Shown here: positions 16,661 through 25,380 of the stretch, piece after piece | How positions within the stretch are numbered: position 1 is the first letter of the stretch | Layout of the letters: each line of letters begins with the position of its first letter | Assembly (NCBI RefSeq): GCF_014896945.1 | Contig: NZ_CP054719.1 | Coordinates: forward strand, 295,153-359,152 | DNA from: Candidatus Bodocaedibacter vickermanii | Lineage (GTDB): Bacteria; Pseudomonadota; Alphaproteobacteria; UBA6184 | Reading direction: 5' to 3' | Length of the DNA stretch: 64,000 bases | Position numbers and translations under genes: made by a program | Notes under the pieces: model-generated | What the model saw: the letters and a program-made list of their open reading frames with translations, nothing else | Databases searched by the model: none | Told to the model about the DNA's origin: nothing

Positions 16661-18193
16661 TTAGTACTGTACACCAATCTTTGCCCACGCTTCAATATCT
16701 GTTGAACCTTTCCAAAGAAACGGAATATGACGTTCGCCATAGAATGTATCGTTATCGTGATATGAAACACCTACCTCTGCAGTGATCAGTTTATTGAACG
16801 TTCCACCGATGGACACCGTTCCCCCAACTGCTTTTTGGTTAAAGACAGCCTCTGCATGAACATACATATTCCCCAGATCTGGGAATACTTTTCGGAGTCC
16901 TAAGGTTCCTTCAACTTGTTGTTTTCCAGACAAGACAAACTCTGCCCCAGCAATTAAGAATAAATCATTATCCCAACGGTACCCTGTCCGAACATTGTAT
17001 GTGGGCCCTTTTGTTGTTAAATATAAACTGACATTGGGCAAACGGAATCCTTTCCATTCAGCAGGGTACACCTGTGTTTCACCCTGAGTCCACGTTTGGT
17101 AGACTTGATACAGGTTCATATAGGTTTGCGCGCTCAAAAAATAAGATAGTATTGAATATAATTGCAGTTCCGTGCGGCTGACATGAATATCTAAATGTTC
17201 ATCCCAAACCTTAACCACTCTGTTGTGATCTGAAATTCCTTCAGACGGATTTTCACCCTGCAAATAAGCTATGAAAGATCCTTCAAATACCTGAATAAAC
17301 GTTGAGGCTTTATCCTTAAAATAATTCGTCGTTAACTGCATGTGCTGACCTTGACCGAACCAAATTGCATCTTCAATTCGTTGCGCCATATACACGTTGT
17401 TATTTAATCCACCAGCTACAATAATTCCTGTGGCTTCCGGAGATAAGGGATTGTTTTTACCTATATCGTCCTCAGAAAAAAAGTCGAATGTTTCAATTTC
17501 ATCATCAGAGAACCGTTTTTTTAAATAGTCTTTTTGTTGATCTTTTAATAGCTTTTGCGATTCTTTGTAATGTTCAAATAGTTTTTTATCATCCTTAATT
17601 TTCTTGTTCAGTTCTTTACATTTTTCAGCATAGTGAGTGTATTTCTTTGCCTTATCCAAATCCACATAATTTTTTAAATGATCATAATGTTTTTCAATAG
17701 TATCTAAATCTAAATCTGGTCGTGCAGCCGCACCAAAACGTCCAACCATGGGTAACACAAAATATCCATTAAAGGCTAACGCACCCCATTCTGAAAAATA
17801 GTTATTACATTCGCCTAGCGCATGAACATATACAGGCTTTTCCCCAAAACTATACATACGGCTGCCATGTCCAAATTCATGAAATGTTACAACCGTCGAT
17901 GCCGCGATTGGAAACGATGCCAACCAAAATCCACCATAATATAACGCCCGTGTTACAGAATTTTCAGGTTGGAAATACGAATACCCCGCATCATAGGCGG
18001 CACCCAAACCCATTAATACTTCCGTATTAAATCCAGCCATTCCACGGTTAGAATTCTGTGCTGGCAAATATCCTGAATCCAAACTGATGGTTCGTTCAGA
18101 TGTTTTGACAATGGGTTTAAAGGCATTTCCGTATGTTGCTGCGTGGTTTATTGCCATTAATGCAACAACCCCAAGCGCTAGTCTTAATTTCAT
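16661..18193 (-). CDS. Exported HEFGH-motif protein with barrel-like C-terminus
   Basis: The 510-aa product has a signal peptide (MKLRLALGVVALMAINHAATYG) and a membrane-like segment with FHEFGHGSRM (HEFGH at 105-109), an HExxH zinc-metallopeptidase pattern. A Lys/Glu-rich helical stretch follows at about 175-230. From about 390 the protein alternates short beta-strand-like segments (VSLYLTT, YNVRTGYRW, LFLIAGAEFVL, GTVSIGGTF, AEVGVSYH) and ends in an aromatic residue (GVQY), as outer-membrane barrels do. AGGAAA precedes the ATG. No family was recognised; peptidase activity is inferred from the motif only. Confidence 0.6.
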   Translation of the reverse strand: MKLRLALGVVALMAINHAATYGNAFKPIVKTSERTISLDSGYLPAQNSNRGMAGFNTEVLMGLGAAYDAGYSYFQPENSVTRALYYGGFWLASFPIAASTVVTFHEFGHGSRMYSFGEKPVYVHALGECNNYFSEWGALAFNGYFVLPMVGRFGAAARPDLDLDTIEKHYDHLKNYVDLDKAKKYTHYAEKCKELNKKIKDDKKLFEHYKESQKLLKDQQKDYLKKRFSDDEIETFDFFSEDDIGKNNPLSPEATGIIVAGGLNNNVYMAQRIEDAIWFGQGQHMQLTTNYFKDKASTFIQVFEGSFIAYLQGENPSEGISDHNRVVKVWDEHLDIHVSRTELQLYSILSYFLSAQTYMNLYQVYQTWTQGETQVYPAEWKGFRLPNVSLYLTTKGPTYNVRTGYRWDNDLFLIAGAEFVLSGKQQVEGTLGLRKVFPDLGNMYVHAEAVFNQKAVGGTVSIGGTFNKLITAEVGVSYHDNDTFYGERHIPFLWKGSTDIEAWAKIGVQY

Positions 18194-18265
18194 TGATGAT
18201 TTCCTGTTTAAAATTTAAAGCAGAACGTACCCGGACTAGGTACGTTTTGTCAAGTTGTTTGTTAG

Positions 18266-18742
18266 TTATTTGTTTGTATATGGATTCCAGTCAGGCGTCC
18301 GCGGTTGCCCACGATGACCTCTGGGGATTGGAACTCCACCATCGCAACAACCAGCACTTCCTCTTGAAACCATTCTTGCTGAAGCTCGAGAAGTATCATA
18401 CGTTCCCAAGTGAAAGCCTGTGTTTTCGCTTTTTGACCGCTTGAAATACAATGCATAATGATTGCTTTCATTTTTATTGACAACCAGAATAGCTCCCTCA
18501 TCTAGCTTTTGCATGATTTCAGATTGTGTTAAACGCCCACCAATAATCATATTCAAAGGAATTGTCGCAACTGGCAGTGGTTCATAATACTCATATAAAG
18601 TTACATTAACTTCACTGATCCGTACTGTTAAAAATTGCATATTACTTTCTATAAGATGACTGTGTATGAGAGAACCTTGCACTCCGCTAATTCCCACCAC
18701 AAACATAACCGATAATAATTTTAGAACATTTGAAACACTCAT
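18266..18742 (-). CDS. Secreted protein of unknown function with Gly/Pro tail
   Basis: The 158-aa product begins with a signal peptide (about residues 1-23, ending SGVQG). The middle (QFLTVRISEVNVTLYEYYE) looks beta-rich. LTQSEIMQKLDEGAILVVNK follows. The C-terminal 30 residues are Gly/Pro/Arg-rich with a CC pair (GSAGCCDGGVPIPRGHRG). AAAGGAG precedes the ATG. The promoter region has a ten-base homopolymer in the spacer, suggesting on/off control. No family recognised. Confidence 0.55.
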   Translation of the reverse strand: MSVSNVLKLLSVMFVVGISGVQGSLIHSHLIESNMQFLTVRISEVNVTLYEYYEPLPVATIPLNMIIGGRLTQSEIMQKLDEGAILVVNKNESNHYALYFKRSKSENTGFHLGTYDTSRASARMVSRGSAGCCDGGVPIPRGHRGQPRTPDWNPYTNK

Positions 18743-18777
18743 TAGAATCTCCTTTCAAATAATAAGCTTCAAATGTC

Positions 18778-18809
18778 AAAATACCCCCCCCCCTGTTTGA
18801 CTTTGTCAA
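18778..18809 (-). promoter_or_regulatory. Promoter with poly-G spacer, candidate phase-variable site
   Basis: On the minus strand TTGACA (18809-18804) is followed by a 20-nt spacer ending in ten G residues (18793-18784) and then TATTTT (18783-18778). It sits 36 nt upstream of the start of the secreted-protein gene. A change in G number by slipped-strand mispairing would bring the spacer to or from 17 nt. Confidence 0.45.
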
Positions 18810-18830
18810 GGAGAATATTTACTCAAATAA

Positions 18831-19634
18831 TTAAACAGTTTCTGACCTCAATCTCACACTTAATATATCACGCCAGAACAAACGTTTTTGACTGGGTGAA
18901 CGCAACAGAAATGCGGGATGAAAGATTGGCAGAGTATCTACGGTAAAGCCTTTATGGCTGGTGGTGTACGGCATCCATTTTCCGCGTAGGGTTACGATCC
19001 CCTCTTTTGGATTATGGAGCGTTTTTAAGGCGGTTGAACCCAACATAACGATCATCTTGGGTTGCACCAATTCGATATGACGTTCTAAAAACGGCATGCA
19101 GATATAATTTTCTTCAGGAGTCGGCTGGCGATTCCCTGGCGGGCGCCACGGTATCGTATTCGTGATATAGACATTCTTTGATCGACTAAACCCCGCTGCC
19201 GCTAAAAACTTATCCAACAGCTGACCACTTTGTCCCACGAATGGTTTCCCAAGTCGATCCTCATCTGCACCAGGGGCTTCACCCACAAACATGACGTCAC
19301 TTGTTGAAACACCATCAGAAAACACAGTGTTAATCGCCGTTGTTTTTAATGAACATCCTTCAAACGACAGCAGTGCTTTGTACAATTCGTCTAATGTATT
19401 GGCATTATACGCAAGTTCTTCCGCTTTACGGCGAGCCTCAGTTTTCGATACTTTTTCTAATAATTTAATATCTTGCAATTCTTCCACGGACGGTGCAACT
19501 GGTGCGGGTTTCGATTCTTTAATTGCATTTAAACGGTTGACAGGTGATGCATCCAGCACATCCACCTCACCCGAATCATATAAGAACTGCAACGTTTCCA
19601 ATAATGATTTAAGATCAGAATTTGTTTTCATCAC
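18831..19634 (-). CDS. Uracil-DNA glycosylase, family 4/5-like
   Basis: This repair enzyme removes uracil from DNA. GEAPGADEDRLGKPFVGQSG holds the active-site motif, and PWRPPGNRQPTPEE and the C-terminal HPAFLLRSP match the family. Only part of the usual iron-sulfur cysteine set is present: GCSL near residue 92 and YICMPFL. The other two positions are Phe and Trp, as far as I can align them, so the cluster may be absent. The N-terminal 85 residues are a charged extension. Start is either the GTG at 19634 or the ATG at 19631; both overlap or abut the mlaC stop, so the gene belongs to the mlaA-mlaC unit. Confidence 0.88.
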   Translation of the reverse strand: MMKTNSDLKSLLETLQFLYDSGEVDVLDASPVNRLNAIKESKPAPVAPSVEELQDIKLLEKVSKTEARRKAEELAYNANTLDELYKALLSFEGCSLKTTAINTVFSDGVSTSDVMFVGEAPGADEDRLGKPFVGQSGQLLDKFLAAAGFSRSKNVYITNTIPWRPPGNRQPTPEENYICMPFLERHIELVQPKMIVMLGSTALKTLHNPKEGIVTLRGKWMPYTTSHKGFTVDTLPIFHPAFLLRSPSQKRLFWRDILSVRLRSETV

Positions 19635-20326
19635 TAATTACTATTACCGGACAACATATATTTCATAACTTCTTGTGTCAATTGATCCGCCACACATTTA
19701 TTCATGCCAGCACCCGCATTCTTACAGGTCTCTCTAGCATTTTTTAAATTCTCTGGACTACGTTGAATCCCTGTAAACGTTGCTTGCTCCGTTGATACCA
19801 TGCTAGGCCCCGCCATGGTGATATCAGTAATTGTAGGCTTGCCATTTTCTTCACCAACAAACCATTCAATTTTTGTAGGCGATCCACCCGAATTGCGCAA
19901 TTCAGACGTTACCACAATTTGCGGTTGAGGTTCTGGCGAATCAACACCAATCGGAAACGTTTTTACAGAGGGGCTCGCATCCATCACTATGATGTTTTGA
20001 CCGCCATAGTTGCTAAACTTTTTCGAATATCGATTCAGTAACATTTGGCGAAACGCTGCAACATAGTGGGATCGTTGCTTTGTATCCATATATCCCCACA
20101 ACTTTTCACCAATCGTACGTTTAGCAATGCCATCTAAATCGAATTTAGTTTCCATCACTTCTCTAAATTTAACAACTTGCTCATCATAGGGTTTATCTTT
20201 CCAAAACAGAATGCCCTCAGAAATCAATTTTGAAATAAACTCTTTAGCTTGTGCTGGATTAACTGCAGCTGTGGATGATGTCATCAACATAACAGCCGCA
20301 AATATACTTAAAATTGCTTTTTTCAT
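19634..20326 (-). CDS. mlaC: MlaC/Ttg2D-type periplasmic phospholipid-binding protein
   Basis: MlaC shuttles phospholipids between MlaA in the outer membrane and the MlaFEDB complex in the inner membrane. The 230-aa product has a signal peptide (MKKAILSIFAAVMLMTSSTAA) and the family pattern KFREVMETKFDLDGIAKRTIGEKLW, YVAAFRQMLLNRYSKKF. The C-terminal quarter is longer and Cys-containing (ARETCKNAGAGMNKCVAD). It overlaps mlaA by four bases. The mlaDEF genes are not in this window. Confidence 0.85.
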   Translation of the reverse strand: MKKAILSIFAAVMLMTSSTAAVNPAQAKEFISKLISEGILFWKDKPYDEQVVKFREVMETKFDLDGIAKRTIGEKLWGYMDTKQRSHYVAAFRQMLLNRYSKKFSNYGGQNIIVMDASPSVKTFPIGVDSPEPQPQIVVTSELRNSGGSPTKIEWFVGEENGKPTITDITMAGPSMVSTEQATFTGIQRSPENLKNARETCKNAGAGMNKCVADQLTQEVMKYMLSGNSN

Positions 20327-21069
20327 TCGTTTTCCTTTAATTCTGATGCTCGTTTTTGATCAACAATACTTTTAATCGTTACATAGGGATCATACGATTC
20401 TTTTCGTAAACTTTCAAGTTGTCCTAAATATCCCGATCGACTATGTACATACCCCAGCCCCGTTATACCGTAATTAGCCCAGCGATAGTCATTATAATTC
20501 GCAGCGATACTTACAGGATCTATTACCAATCCTACGATACTGCCAACAGCATCTCTAAAACAAGTTGGTCCTAAGAATGGCAATGTAACCTCAAATCCTG
20601 GACCCGCCCCCCAGGTATGTAATGTCATTCCAAAATCATTCGGTTTTGCATACACATCAAAATATCCTGCGCCATTAACAACACCAACGCCTGTAAATGT
20701 ATTGACCGTCATTACCCAGAAATTTTGAGCAAAACGATCGATTTTCCATTGCAAGATATCATTGACCATATAAAAAGGAAGTTTAACATATTGAGTAAAA
20801 TTACCAACGCCTGTTTGAACAAAGTCTGGCGTTAAAGCCTTATACGCAGTCGCGGCAGGCTGCAATAGATAATCGTCCAAAAAGAAGTTCAGTTCCATCA
20901 TGGCTCGGCTAAATCCATCCAGTGGATCCGCATGTTCTTCCGCTCCGAAATCATCGGTCGAAATAGATGCAGCCTCTTCTGAAACAATTGGCGATTCACA
21001 GGCAGATATCCCCAACATTAGGAAACCACATGCCCAGCCTTTGATATGCTTATTTTCTATCATCAACAC
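20323..21069 (-). CDS. mlaA: MlaA (VacJ) outer-membrane lipoprotein
   Basis: MlaA removes misplaced phospholipids from the outer leaflet of the outer membrane. The 248-aa product has a lipobox MLGISAC, the DPLDGFSRAMMELN segment, and FWVMTVNTFTGVGVVNGAG and GPTCFRDAVG, all characteristic. The start is a GTG at 21069 (AGGA nine bases upstream) or the ATG at 21063. The mlaC ATG overlaps its end, so the pair is translationally coupled. Confidence 0.92.
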   Translation of the reverse strand: MLMIENKHIKGWACGFLMLGISACESPIVSEEAASISTDDFGAEEHADPLDGFSRAMMELNFFLDDYLLQPAATAYKALTPDFVQTGVGNFTQYVKLPFYMVNDILQWKIDRFAQNFWVMTVNTFTGVGVVNGAGYFDVYAKPNDFGMTLHTWGAGPGFEVTLPFLGPTCFRDAVGSIVGLVIDPVSIAANYNDYRWANYGITGLGYVHSRSGYLGQLESLRKESYDPYVTIKSIVDQKRASELKENE

Positions 21070-21215
21070 AACACTTAATCCTAGATCAGTTGTACCAAAA
21101 AAAAATTAAGAAACCTATAATAAAAGAGGATATACGTCAAAGTGTTTATGTTTAGCCGGTATTACAATAGCTGCCGAAGGGTGTGTTGGCTATCAGCTAC
21201 TACCACTAGCAACGA

Positions 21216-22007
21216 CTATATCGATAACGCATAATTCACAGCTGCGCTAACTTGCAAACATATTGGATTCACAATAGGTAAAACTGAATTAGTTGAATCC
21301 ACTACCAATGGATATTCTGTACACCCCCAAATTACCACTCCTGATGATTGGTATTTTTTAATTAGACTTGCAAAGTAATCTCTAGATTTCTGGGTCACCG
21401 TATTCTGCATCAACTCTGCATGAATTTGATCCATTCTCTCGCGCTCACCCTGATCTGGCAACGTCACACTAATATTATGTTGTTGTAACGTCTCCGCAAA
21501 AAATCCATCTTCCATCGTAAACTTTGTGGCCAGCAACAGTTCTGATCTCTGATCAATACTATTCAAATGCTTTGCTACAAGCTCAACGGCATGCATAACG
21601 GGTATCGAGGTGTTTAACTCTACCTTAATCATATCGTAATATTTGTGTAAGCTATTGCAACATATGATTATACAATCTGGCTCTAATGCGATTAGTTCAG
21701 AAAGCTCATTTTTTAATAAGGTTGAAACGACATCGTGGTGAATTCCATAGTTAATCATAATATCGTGATAATCGATACTTTTTAATAAGATTTTAGCGCT
21801 ATGATATCCCCCCAAACGTTCTCCAACCAACTGATTTAATGATGTATAGCTGACTACTTATAATCTGGGTATGCGTCACTCGGTTTCTAATGTACATTTT
21901 AGTACATGTCGCCCCTCGTTCCTGTACCCAAATTAAATTACTCTAGCTATATAATATCCGATTGTAGACGTCCACCCAGTTCCTCCAAGCAGTCCTATTG
22001 TTTTCAT
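21216..22007 (-). pseudogene. Aspartate/glutamate racemase gene interrupted by a 103-bp MITE
   Basis: The ATG at 22007 opens MKTIGLLGGTGWTSTIGYY, the racemase N-terminus, but this frame stops at 21933-21935 inside the element. The rest (21216 to about 21844) continues as TSLNQLVGERLGGYHSAKI and keeps the first catalytic Cys in IICCNS and the second in VIWGCTEYPL. Removing 21847-21949 plus one TA joins the halves in frame. The larger part could be translated from a TTG at 21830, but it would lack the first beta strand and the substrate-binding GGTG loop, so it is most likely inactive. Confidence 0.88.
21847..21949. mobile_element. MITE of 103 bp with TA target-site duplication
   Basis: The ends are imperfect inverted repeats of about 38 bases (TAGCTGACTACTTATAATCT against TAGCTAGAGTAATTTAATTT, both followed by GGGTA). 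TA dinucleotides at 21845-21846 and 21950-21951 flank it. TA duplication is the hallmark of IS630/Tc1/mariner elements. The centre has TGTACATT / ATGTACA symmetry, so the single strand folds into one long hairpin. It carries no gene. Confidence 0.82.
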
Positions 22008-22043
22008 AACACGTTTACCCCTTAATTTCTATGAACACTATAA

Positions 22044-22076
22044 CAAAAAAAAGGGAGCCATAAGCCCCCTTTTTTT
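22044..22076 (-). terminator. Intrinsic terminator of the rplM-rpsI operon
   Basis: On the minus strand an A-rich arm, a GGGGGC/GCTCCC stem with a TTAT loop, and eight T residues follow the rpsI stop by about 20 bases. Confidence 0.75.
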
Positions 22077-22094
22077 CGAAAGATATAAATCCAA

Positions 22095-22592
22095 TTAACG
22101 CTTAGAGAACTGGAAGCTACGACGTGCTTTTGGCTTACCGTATTTCTTACGTTCAACCACACGACTATCACGAGTTAGGAAACCTTCCTTCTTCAAGACT
22201 GGACGAAGATCAGGTTCAAACCCAACCAAAGCCTTACTGATACCATGCTTTAACGCACCGGCTTGACCTGATAAACCACCACCTTTAATAGTGCACATCA
22301 CGTCAAAGTTGTTCTCACGGTTTGTAACTTGGAAAGGTTGGTTCAACATCATGCGCAATACAGCACGTTTGAAATATACTTCCTGAGTTTGACCGTTAAT
22401 AACGACCTTACCAGATCCAGCTTTAATCCAAACGCGAGCAACCGCATCTTTACGCTTACCCGTTGCATAGGCACGGCCTAATTTATCAACGGTGCGAACA
22501 TACTCACGCTTTTTTTCAACCGTTGCAACTGATGCAACAACAGGCGTGCTTAAAGCGCCTTTTAATTCGTTTAAAGAAACTTTTTCAGACAT
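22095..22592 (-). CDS. rpsI: 30S ribosomal protein S9
   Basis: The 165-aa product is S9, which contacts the P-site tRNA anticodon with its C-terminal tail. [18 protein letters not shown], the [19 protein letters not shown] block and the basic end [11 protein letters not shown] are diagnostic. An N-terminal extension of about 40 residues, as in other alphaproteobacteria, precedes the core. It begins at the last base of the rplM stop codon, forming the standard rplM-rpsI operon. Confidence 0.97.
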   Translation of the reverse strand: MSEKVSLNELKGALSTPVVASVATVEKKREYVRTVDKLGRAYATGKRKDAVARVWIKAGSGKVVINGQTQEVYFKRAVLRMMLNQPFQVTNRENNFDVMCTIKGGGLSGQAGALKHGISKALVGFEPDLRPVLKKEGFLTRDSRVVERKKYGKPKARRSFQFSKR

Positions 22593-23056
22593 TATGCGCT
22601 CCTTGTATTCTTAGAGTTCATGGATGCAATATCCAACTTTTGAGGTTGTTGTCCCCCATGAGGATGATCCGCACCTTTGTATACATGCAATGCACGCATA
22701 CAATCGCGACCCAATGGGTTACGTGTAATCATACGTTCAACCGCTTTTTCAACAACGCGCTCTGGAAAACGGCTATCCAAAATTTGACCTGCAGTACGTT
22801 GTCTAATTCCGCCCATATATCCAGTATGTCTGTAATATATTTTATCTTCGCGTTTGTTGCCCGTTAATGCAATTTTCTCTGCATTGATAATCACAACATG
22901 ATCACCACAATCCATATGAGGAGTGTAATTTGGTTTGTGCTTACCTTTTAAAATTCGTGCCACGATTGATGCCATACGTCCTAATACTAGGTTTTCTGCA
23001 TCAATAATAATCCAATTCTTTTGGATTTCGCTGGCCTTCATTGAATATGTCTTCAT
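22592..23056 (-). CDS. rplM: 50S ribosomal protein L13
   Basis: L13 is an early-assembly 50S protein. The 154-aa product has [16 protein letters not shown] near the start, [19 protein letters not shown], and [11 protein letters not shown], followed by MLP-like [18 protein letters not shown]. The start at 23056 (MKTYSMKA) is favoured, and an internal ATG at 23041 is possible. It is followed directly by rpsI. Confidence 0.97.
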   Translation of the reverse strand: MKTYSMKASEIQKNWIIIDAENLVLGRMASIVARILKGKHKPNYTPHMDCGDHVVIINAEKIALTGNKREDKIYYRHTGYMGGIRQRTAGQILDSRFPERVVEKAVERMITRNPLGRDCMRALHVYKGADHPHGGQQPQKLDIASMNSKNTRSA

Positions 23057-23158
23057 GATTCGCCTATTAATGTTAATACTGTATTGAGTTACTTTTAACG
23101 AATATCCGCCACCATGTCAATAAAATAGAGCTATTTTGAGTGAGGTATAATAATACCA

Positions 23159-23214
23159 CCAGCGTGACCCTGGACTCATTAGGTCAGATCCGATGTGATC
23201 AAACACGGATTTTA
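23159..23214 (+). repeat. Family A structured repeat
   Basis: CCAGCGTGACCCTGG, then CATTAGGTCAGATCCGATGTG and ACACGGATTTTA. It starts the 400-base gap between rplM and the lipoprotein gene, which holds this copy, a family C element and another family A copy, and no gene. Confidence 0.75.
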
Positions 23215-23280
23215 AGGCGTAAATTATGATGGTGACATCTGTTTTATGAATTAAATCTCTCATCGATGCCGACCTCTGCA

Positions 23281-23357
23281 GCTATGCGGCTCAAGGCGCT
23301 TTATGCGCAAAGCGGCTATTGCCGCTACAAATCGCTATGCGATTTGCTTGAGCCGCC
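23281..23357. repeat. Family C multibranch structured repeat, copy 1
   Basis: An outer stem GCGGCTCAA (23286-23294) with TTGAGCCGC (23348-23356) encloses three hairpins: GCGC...GCGC, AGCGGC-TATT-GCCGCT (23311-23326) and CAAATCGC-TAT-GCGATTTG (23328-23346). The second copy (60369-60439, opposite orientation) keeps every stem with different bases. Confidence 0.75.
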
Positions 23358-23380
23358 AGAGAACATCCACTAATTGGATT

Positions 23381-23437
23381 ACATCCGATCTAATCTAACC
23401 TATTGGATGCAACGGCACGTTGCCTCCCGAAGGAGGC
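23381..23437 (-). repeat. Family A repeat next to a UUCG-type hairpin
   Basis: On the minus strand, GGCAACGTGCCGTTGC and ATCCAATAGG, then TTAGATCGGATGT. It adjoins the GCCTCC-TTCG-GGAGGC hairpin (23437-23422) that follows the lipoprotein stop. The T-tract expected after this hairpin is missing and the repeat begins at that point. Confidence 0.7.
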
Positions 23438-23456
23438 CTTTGATTGTTAAAGATAC

Positions 23457-25301
23457 TTATCTTGATACGTTCGCATTTAATCCAACCGTTGATCCCTCAA
23501 CGGTTCCCAATGTCAGATCCGTCTTGAAACTAACCCCACTGTTTAGGTTTAATGATGCTGACCATTCCAAGCTACCTGTAAACTCTGCCTTTGAATTAAC
23601 TCCAGTCTTTGCAGTTAAATGTGTATCCAGCGAATATGTATCAGCTTTTAATCTATCAATATTCAGCTCTGCCCCAACATACCCTACACTATCCGTTTGA
23701 GTTCCAAAGTCTCTGTATGCAACTTGCACAAACGGTGAAACATACTCTGTATCAAACCCAACACTCAACTGATATCGATGTCCTGTCATGTCTGCAGTAT
23801 GCACCTGATGCGTTCCAATGTACCCTACTTGACCTTCAATAAAGGCATTACCCATTGATTGAGACACAGCGACGGATGTTTCAGCTTGATGGCTATCGAC
23901 CTCAAATCCTTCGCCTTTATTGGCATAGGCATGTACAACTCCCAACACAGTGCTGCCCATCTTATAGGCAATTGTTCCGCTGGTGCCAGCCGTCGATTTA
24001 GATCCATCGATCTTACCTTTTAAGTTGATCGATATTGGCAATGCCATTTCAACCTTGCCTGCAGACACACCATTGACCTGTAATTGAGCTGCATCAATAC
24101 CAGTTACTCCTTGACGAGCAAATCGCCCCATTGTCGAAGGTGTTATATCAGCCGCTAATGATTGAGAAACTGCTGCAACTAACGCATCAAACTCCGCTGC
24201 TGAAAATGCTATCCAATCGCCACTAGGAAATGATTTCACTTTATCGCGCAAATAATTGAATAAGCCCCCAAACCTTCCACTCTTAATCATTTCAGCAACA
24301 ACCAACTTTTCGGTAAATAAAATCTCCTCTACATAAAAATCATTTTTATCAAAGGGTATATTAGAGCTAACTAACTTTATTCTATCCTCAGTAGTTAAAA
24401 AGTTTTGTCTAATACATCCATCGTATGCAAGCCTTTTAACAACTGCAACAATTCCTTCATTAGAAATTTTATCTATCTTATATCTTGATCCATCAGGAGT
24501 TACACGAGTATCAAAAACACGTTTAATGCTTGCTATAAGTGTTGGATAATTCAAATCCTTGTTAAATCTCTGCTCAACATAATTATTTGCTATCGTATCT
24601 CTTTCATAAGCCTCCACCCCAAAAGGCTGCGTATATAAATCAAACCTATAAACTACTCCACTCCCTTTAAAGTTAAATAAAATACCTTCAATAGACGAAT
24701 TAATAACCTTATCCTCAAAAGTTACGGGGGGATAAACACCCAATTCAGTTATGATTTTATTTTGTGTTGGTAAATCAAACCGGCCTAACTTACTATTTTG
24801 CTCTAGTAGTTTTTTTGACAGTTGACTTCGAAACTCAACATAATCTGACAACTCTGACCAACTTTTATCTGGAGTTGGTCTCTCTAAAAATCGCCCACCT
24901 GATGCTGCATTAATCATTATTTGCATTGCAGCCTCTCTTTCAAGTTCTTTTGCGTAATATACCTCTCTAAAACTATCGATATATTTCAGTTTTTTTTCAT
25001 AAGTATCTAAATCTGAATGCGTCTTATTATTAATCTCATCCCAATATGGCTTCATCCAAGCTTCTAACTTTTTAAACTCTGGCAAAATCTCCAGCTGCTC
25101 TAAAGTTGTTACTTTAGCTGCCAACGCAACGGGATCAAATCTAGGCATAGCATCAGTCTGTTCGGCAGAACCCTGTTGAGTTAAATTACCATTATTTCCT
25201 CCGGCACCACCATCATCAGGTGCTCCGCCGGTATCTTTGCCCCCACATCCAATTAAAAAGGTTGTCGTTAACAACAGCATCACATATGATTTCTTTTTCA
25301 T
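23457..25301 (-). CDS. Large lipoprotein with repetitive beta-rich C-terminal half
   Basis: The 614-aa product has a lipoprotein signal peptide (MKKKSYVMLLLTTTFLIGCGG, lipobox LIGC) and a Gly/Asp-rich linker. A helical middle part (about 40-380) holds EKKLKYIDSFREVYYAKELE. From about 400 to the end it is a series of Gly- and Thr-rich beta hairpins (GTIAYKMGSTVLGVVHAYAN, YQLSVGFDTEYVSPFVQVAY, LDTHLTAKTG) like an autotransporter or porin barrel. It ends NLNANVSR-like without a terminal Phe. The ATG at 25301 has AAGGAATAATA upstream; the frame extends to 25340. Probably surface-exposed; function unknown. Confidence 0.7.
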   Translation of the reverse strand: MKKKSYVMLLLTTTFLIGCGGKDTGGAPDDGGAGGNNGNLTQQGSAEQTDAMPRFDPVALAAKVTTLEQLEILPEFKKLEAWMKPYWDEINNKTHSDLDTYEKKLKYIDSFREVYYAKELEREAAMQIMINAASGGRFLERPTPDKSWSELSDYVEFRSQLSKKLLEQNSKLGRFDLPTQNKIITELGVYPPVTFEDKVINSSIEGILFNFKGSGVVYRFDLYTQPFGVEAYERDTIANNYVEQRFNKDLNYPTLIASIKRVFDTRVTPDGSRYKIDKISNEGIVAVVKRLAYDGCIRQNFLTTEDRIKLVSSNIPFDKNDFYVEEILFTEKLVVAEMIKSGRFGGLFNYLRDKVKSFPSGDWIAFSAAEFDALVAAVSQSLAADITPSTMGRFARQGVTGIDAAQLQVNGVSAGKVEMALPISINLKGKIDGSKSTAGTSGTIAYKMGSTVLGVVHAYANKGEGFEVDSHQAETSVAVSQSMGNAFIEGQVGYIGTHQVHTADMTGHRYQLSVGFDTEYVSPFVQVAYRDFGTQTDSVGYVGAELNIDRLKADTYSLDTHLTAKTGVNSKAEFTGSLEWSASLNLNSGVSFKTDLTLGTVEGSTVGLNANVSR

Positions 25302-25343
25302 TATTATTCCTTTATTTAACCATATAATATTAAACCACAAAAA

Positions 25344-25366
25344 AACCTCCCGAAGGAGGCTTTTCT
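25344..25366 (-). terminator. Intrinsic terminator after the substrate-binding protein gene
   Basis: On the minus strand AAAAGCCTCC, a TTCG loop, then GGAGGTTTTTTTG, 15 bases after the stop at 25381. The same hairpin core recurs at 23422-23437. Confidence 0.8.
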
Positions 25367-25380
25367 AAAAACGTGTCTAA

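Noticed and set aside
18831-19634. Loss of iron-sulfur cysteines as a sign of an inactive uracil-DNA glycosylase
   Set aside because: The active-site motifs are intact and a Trp before RPPGNR is, as I recall, common in alphaproteobacterial members, so this is probably lineage-typical.
23422-23437. Functional intrinsic terminator after the large lipoprotein gene
   Set aside because: The hairpin is perfect but the T tract is missing because a family A repeat abuts it; it is listed only as part of that repeat.
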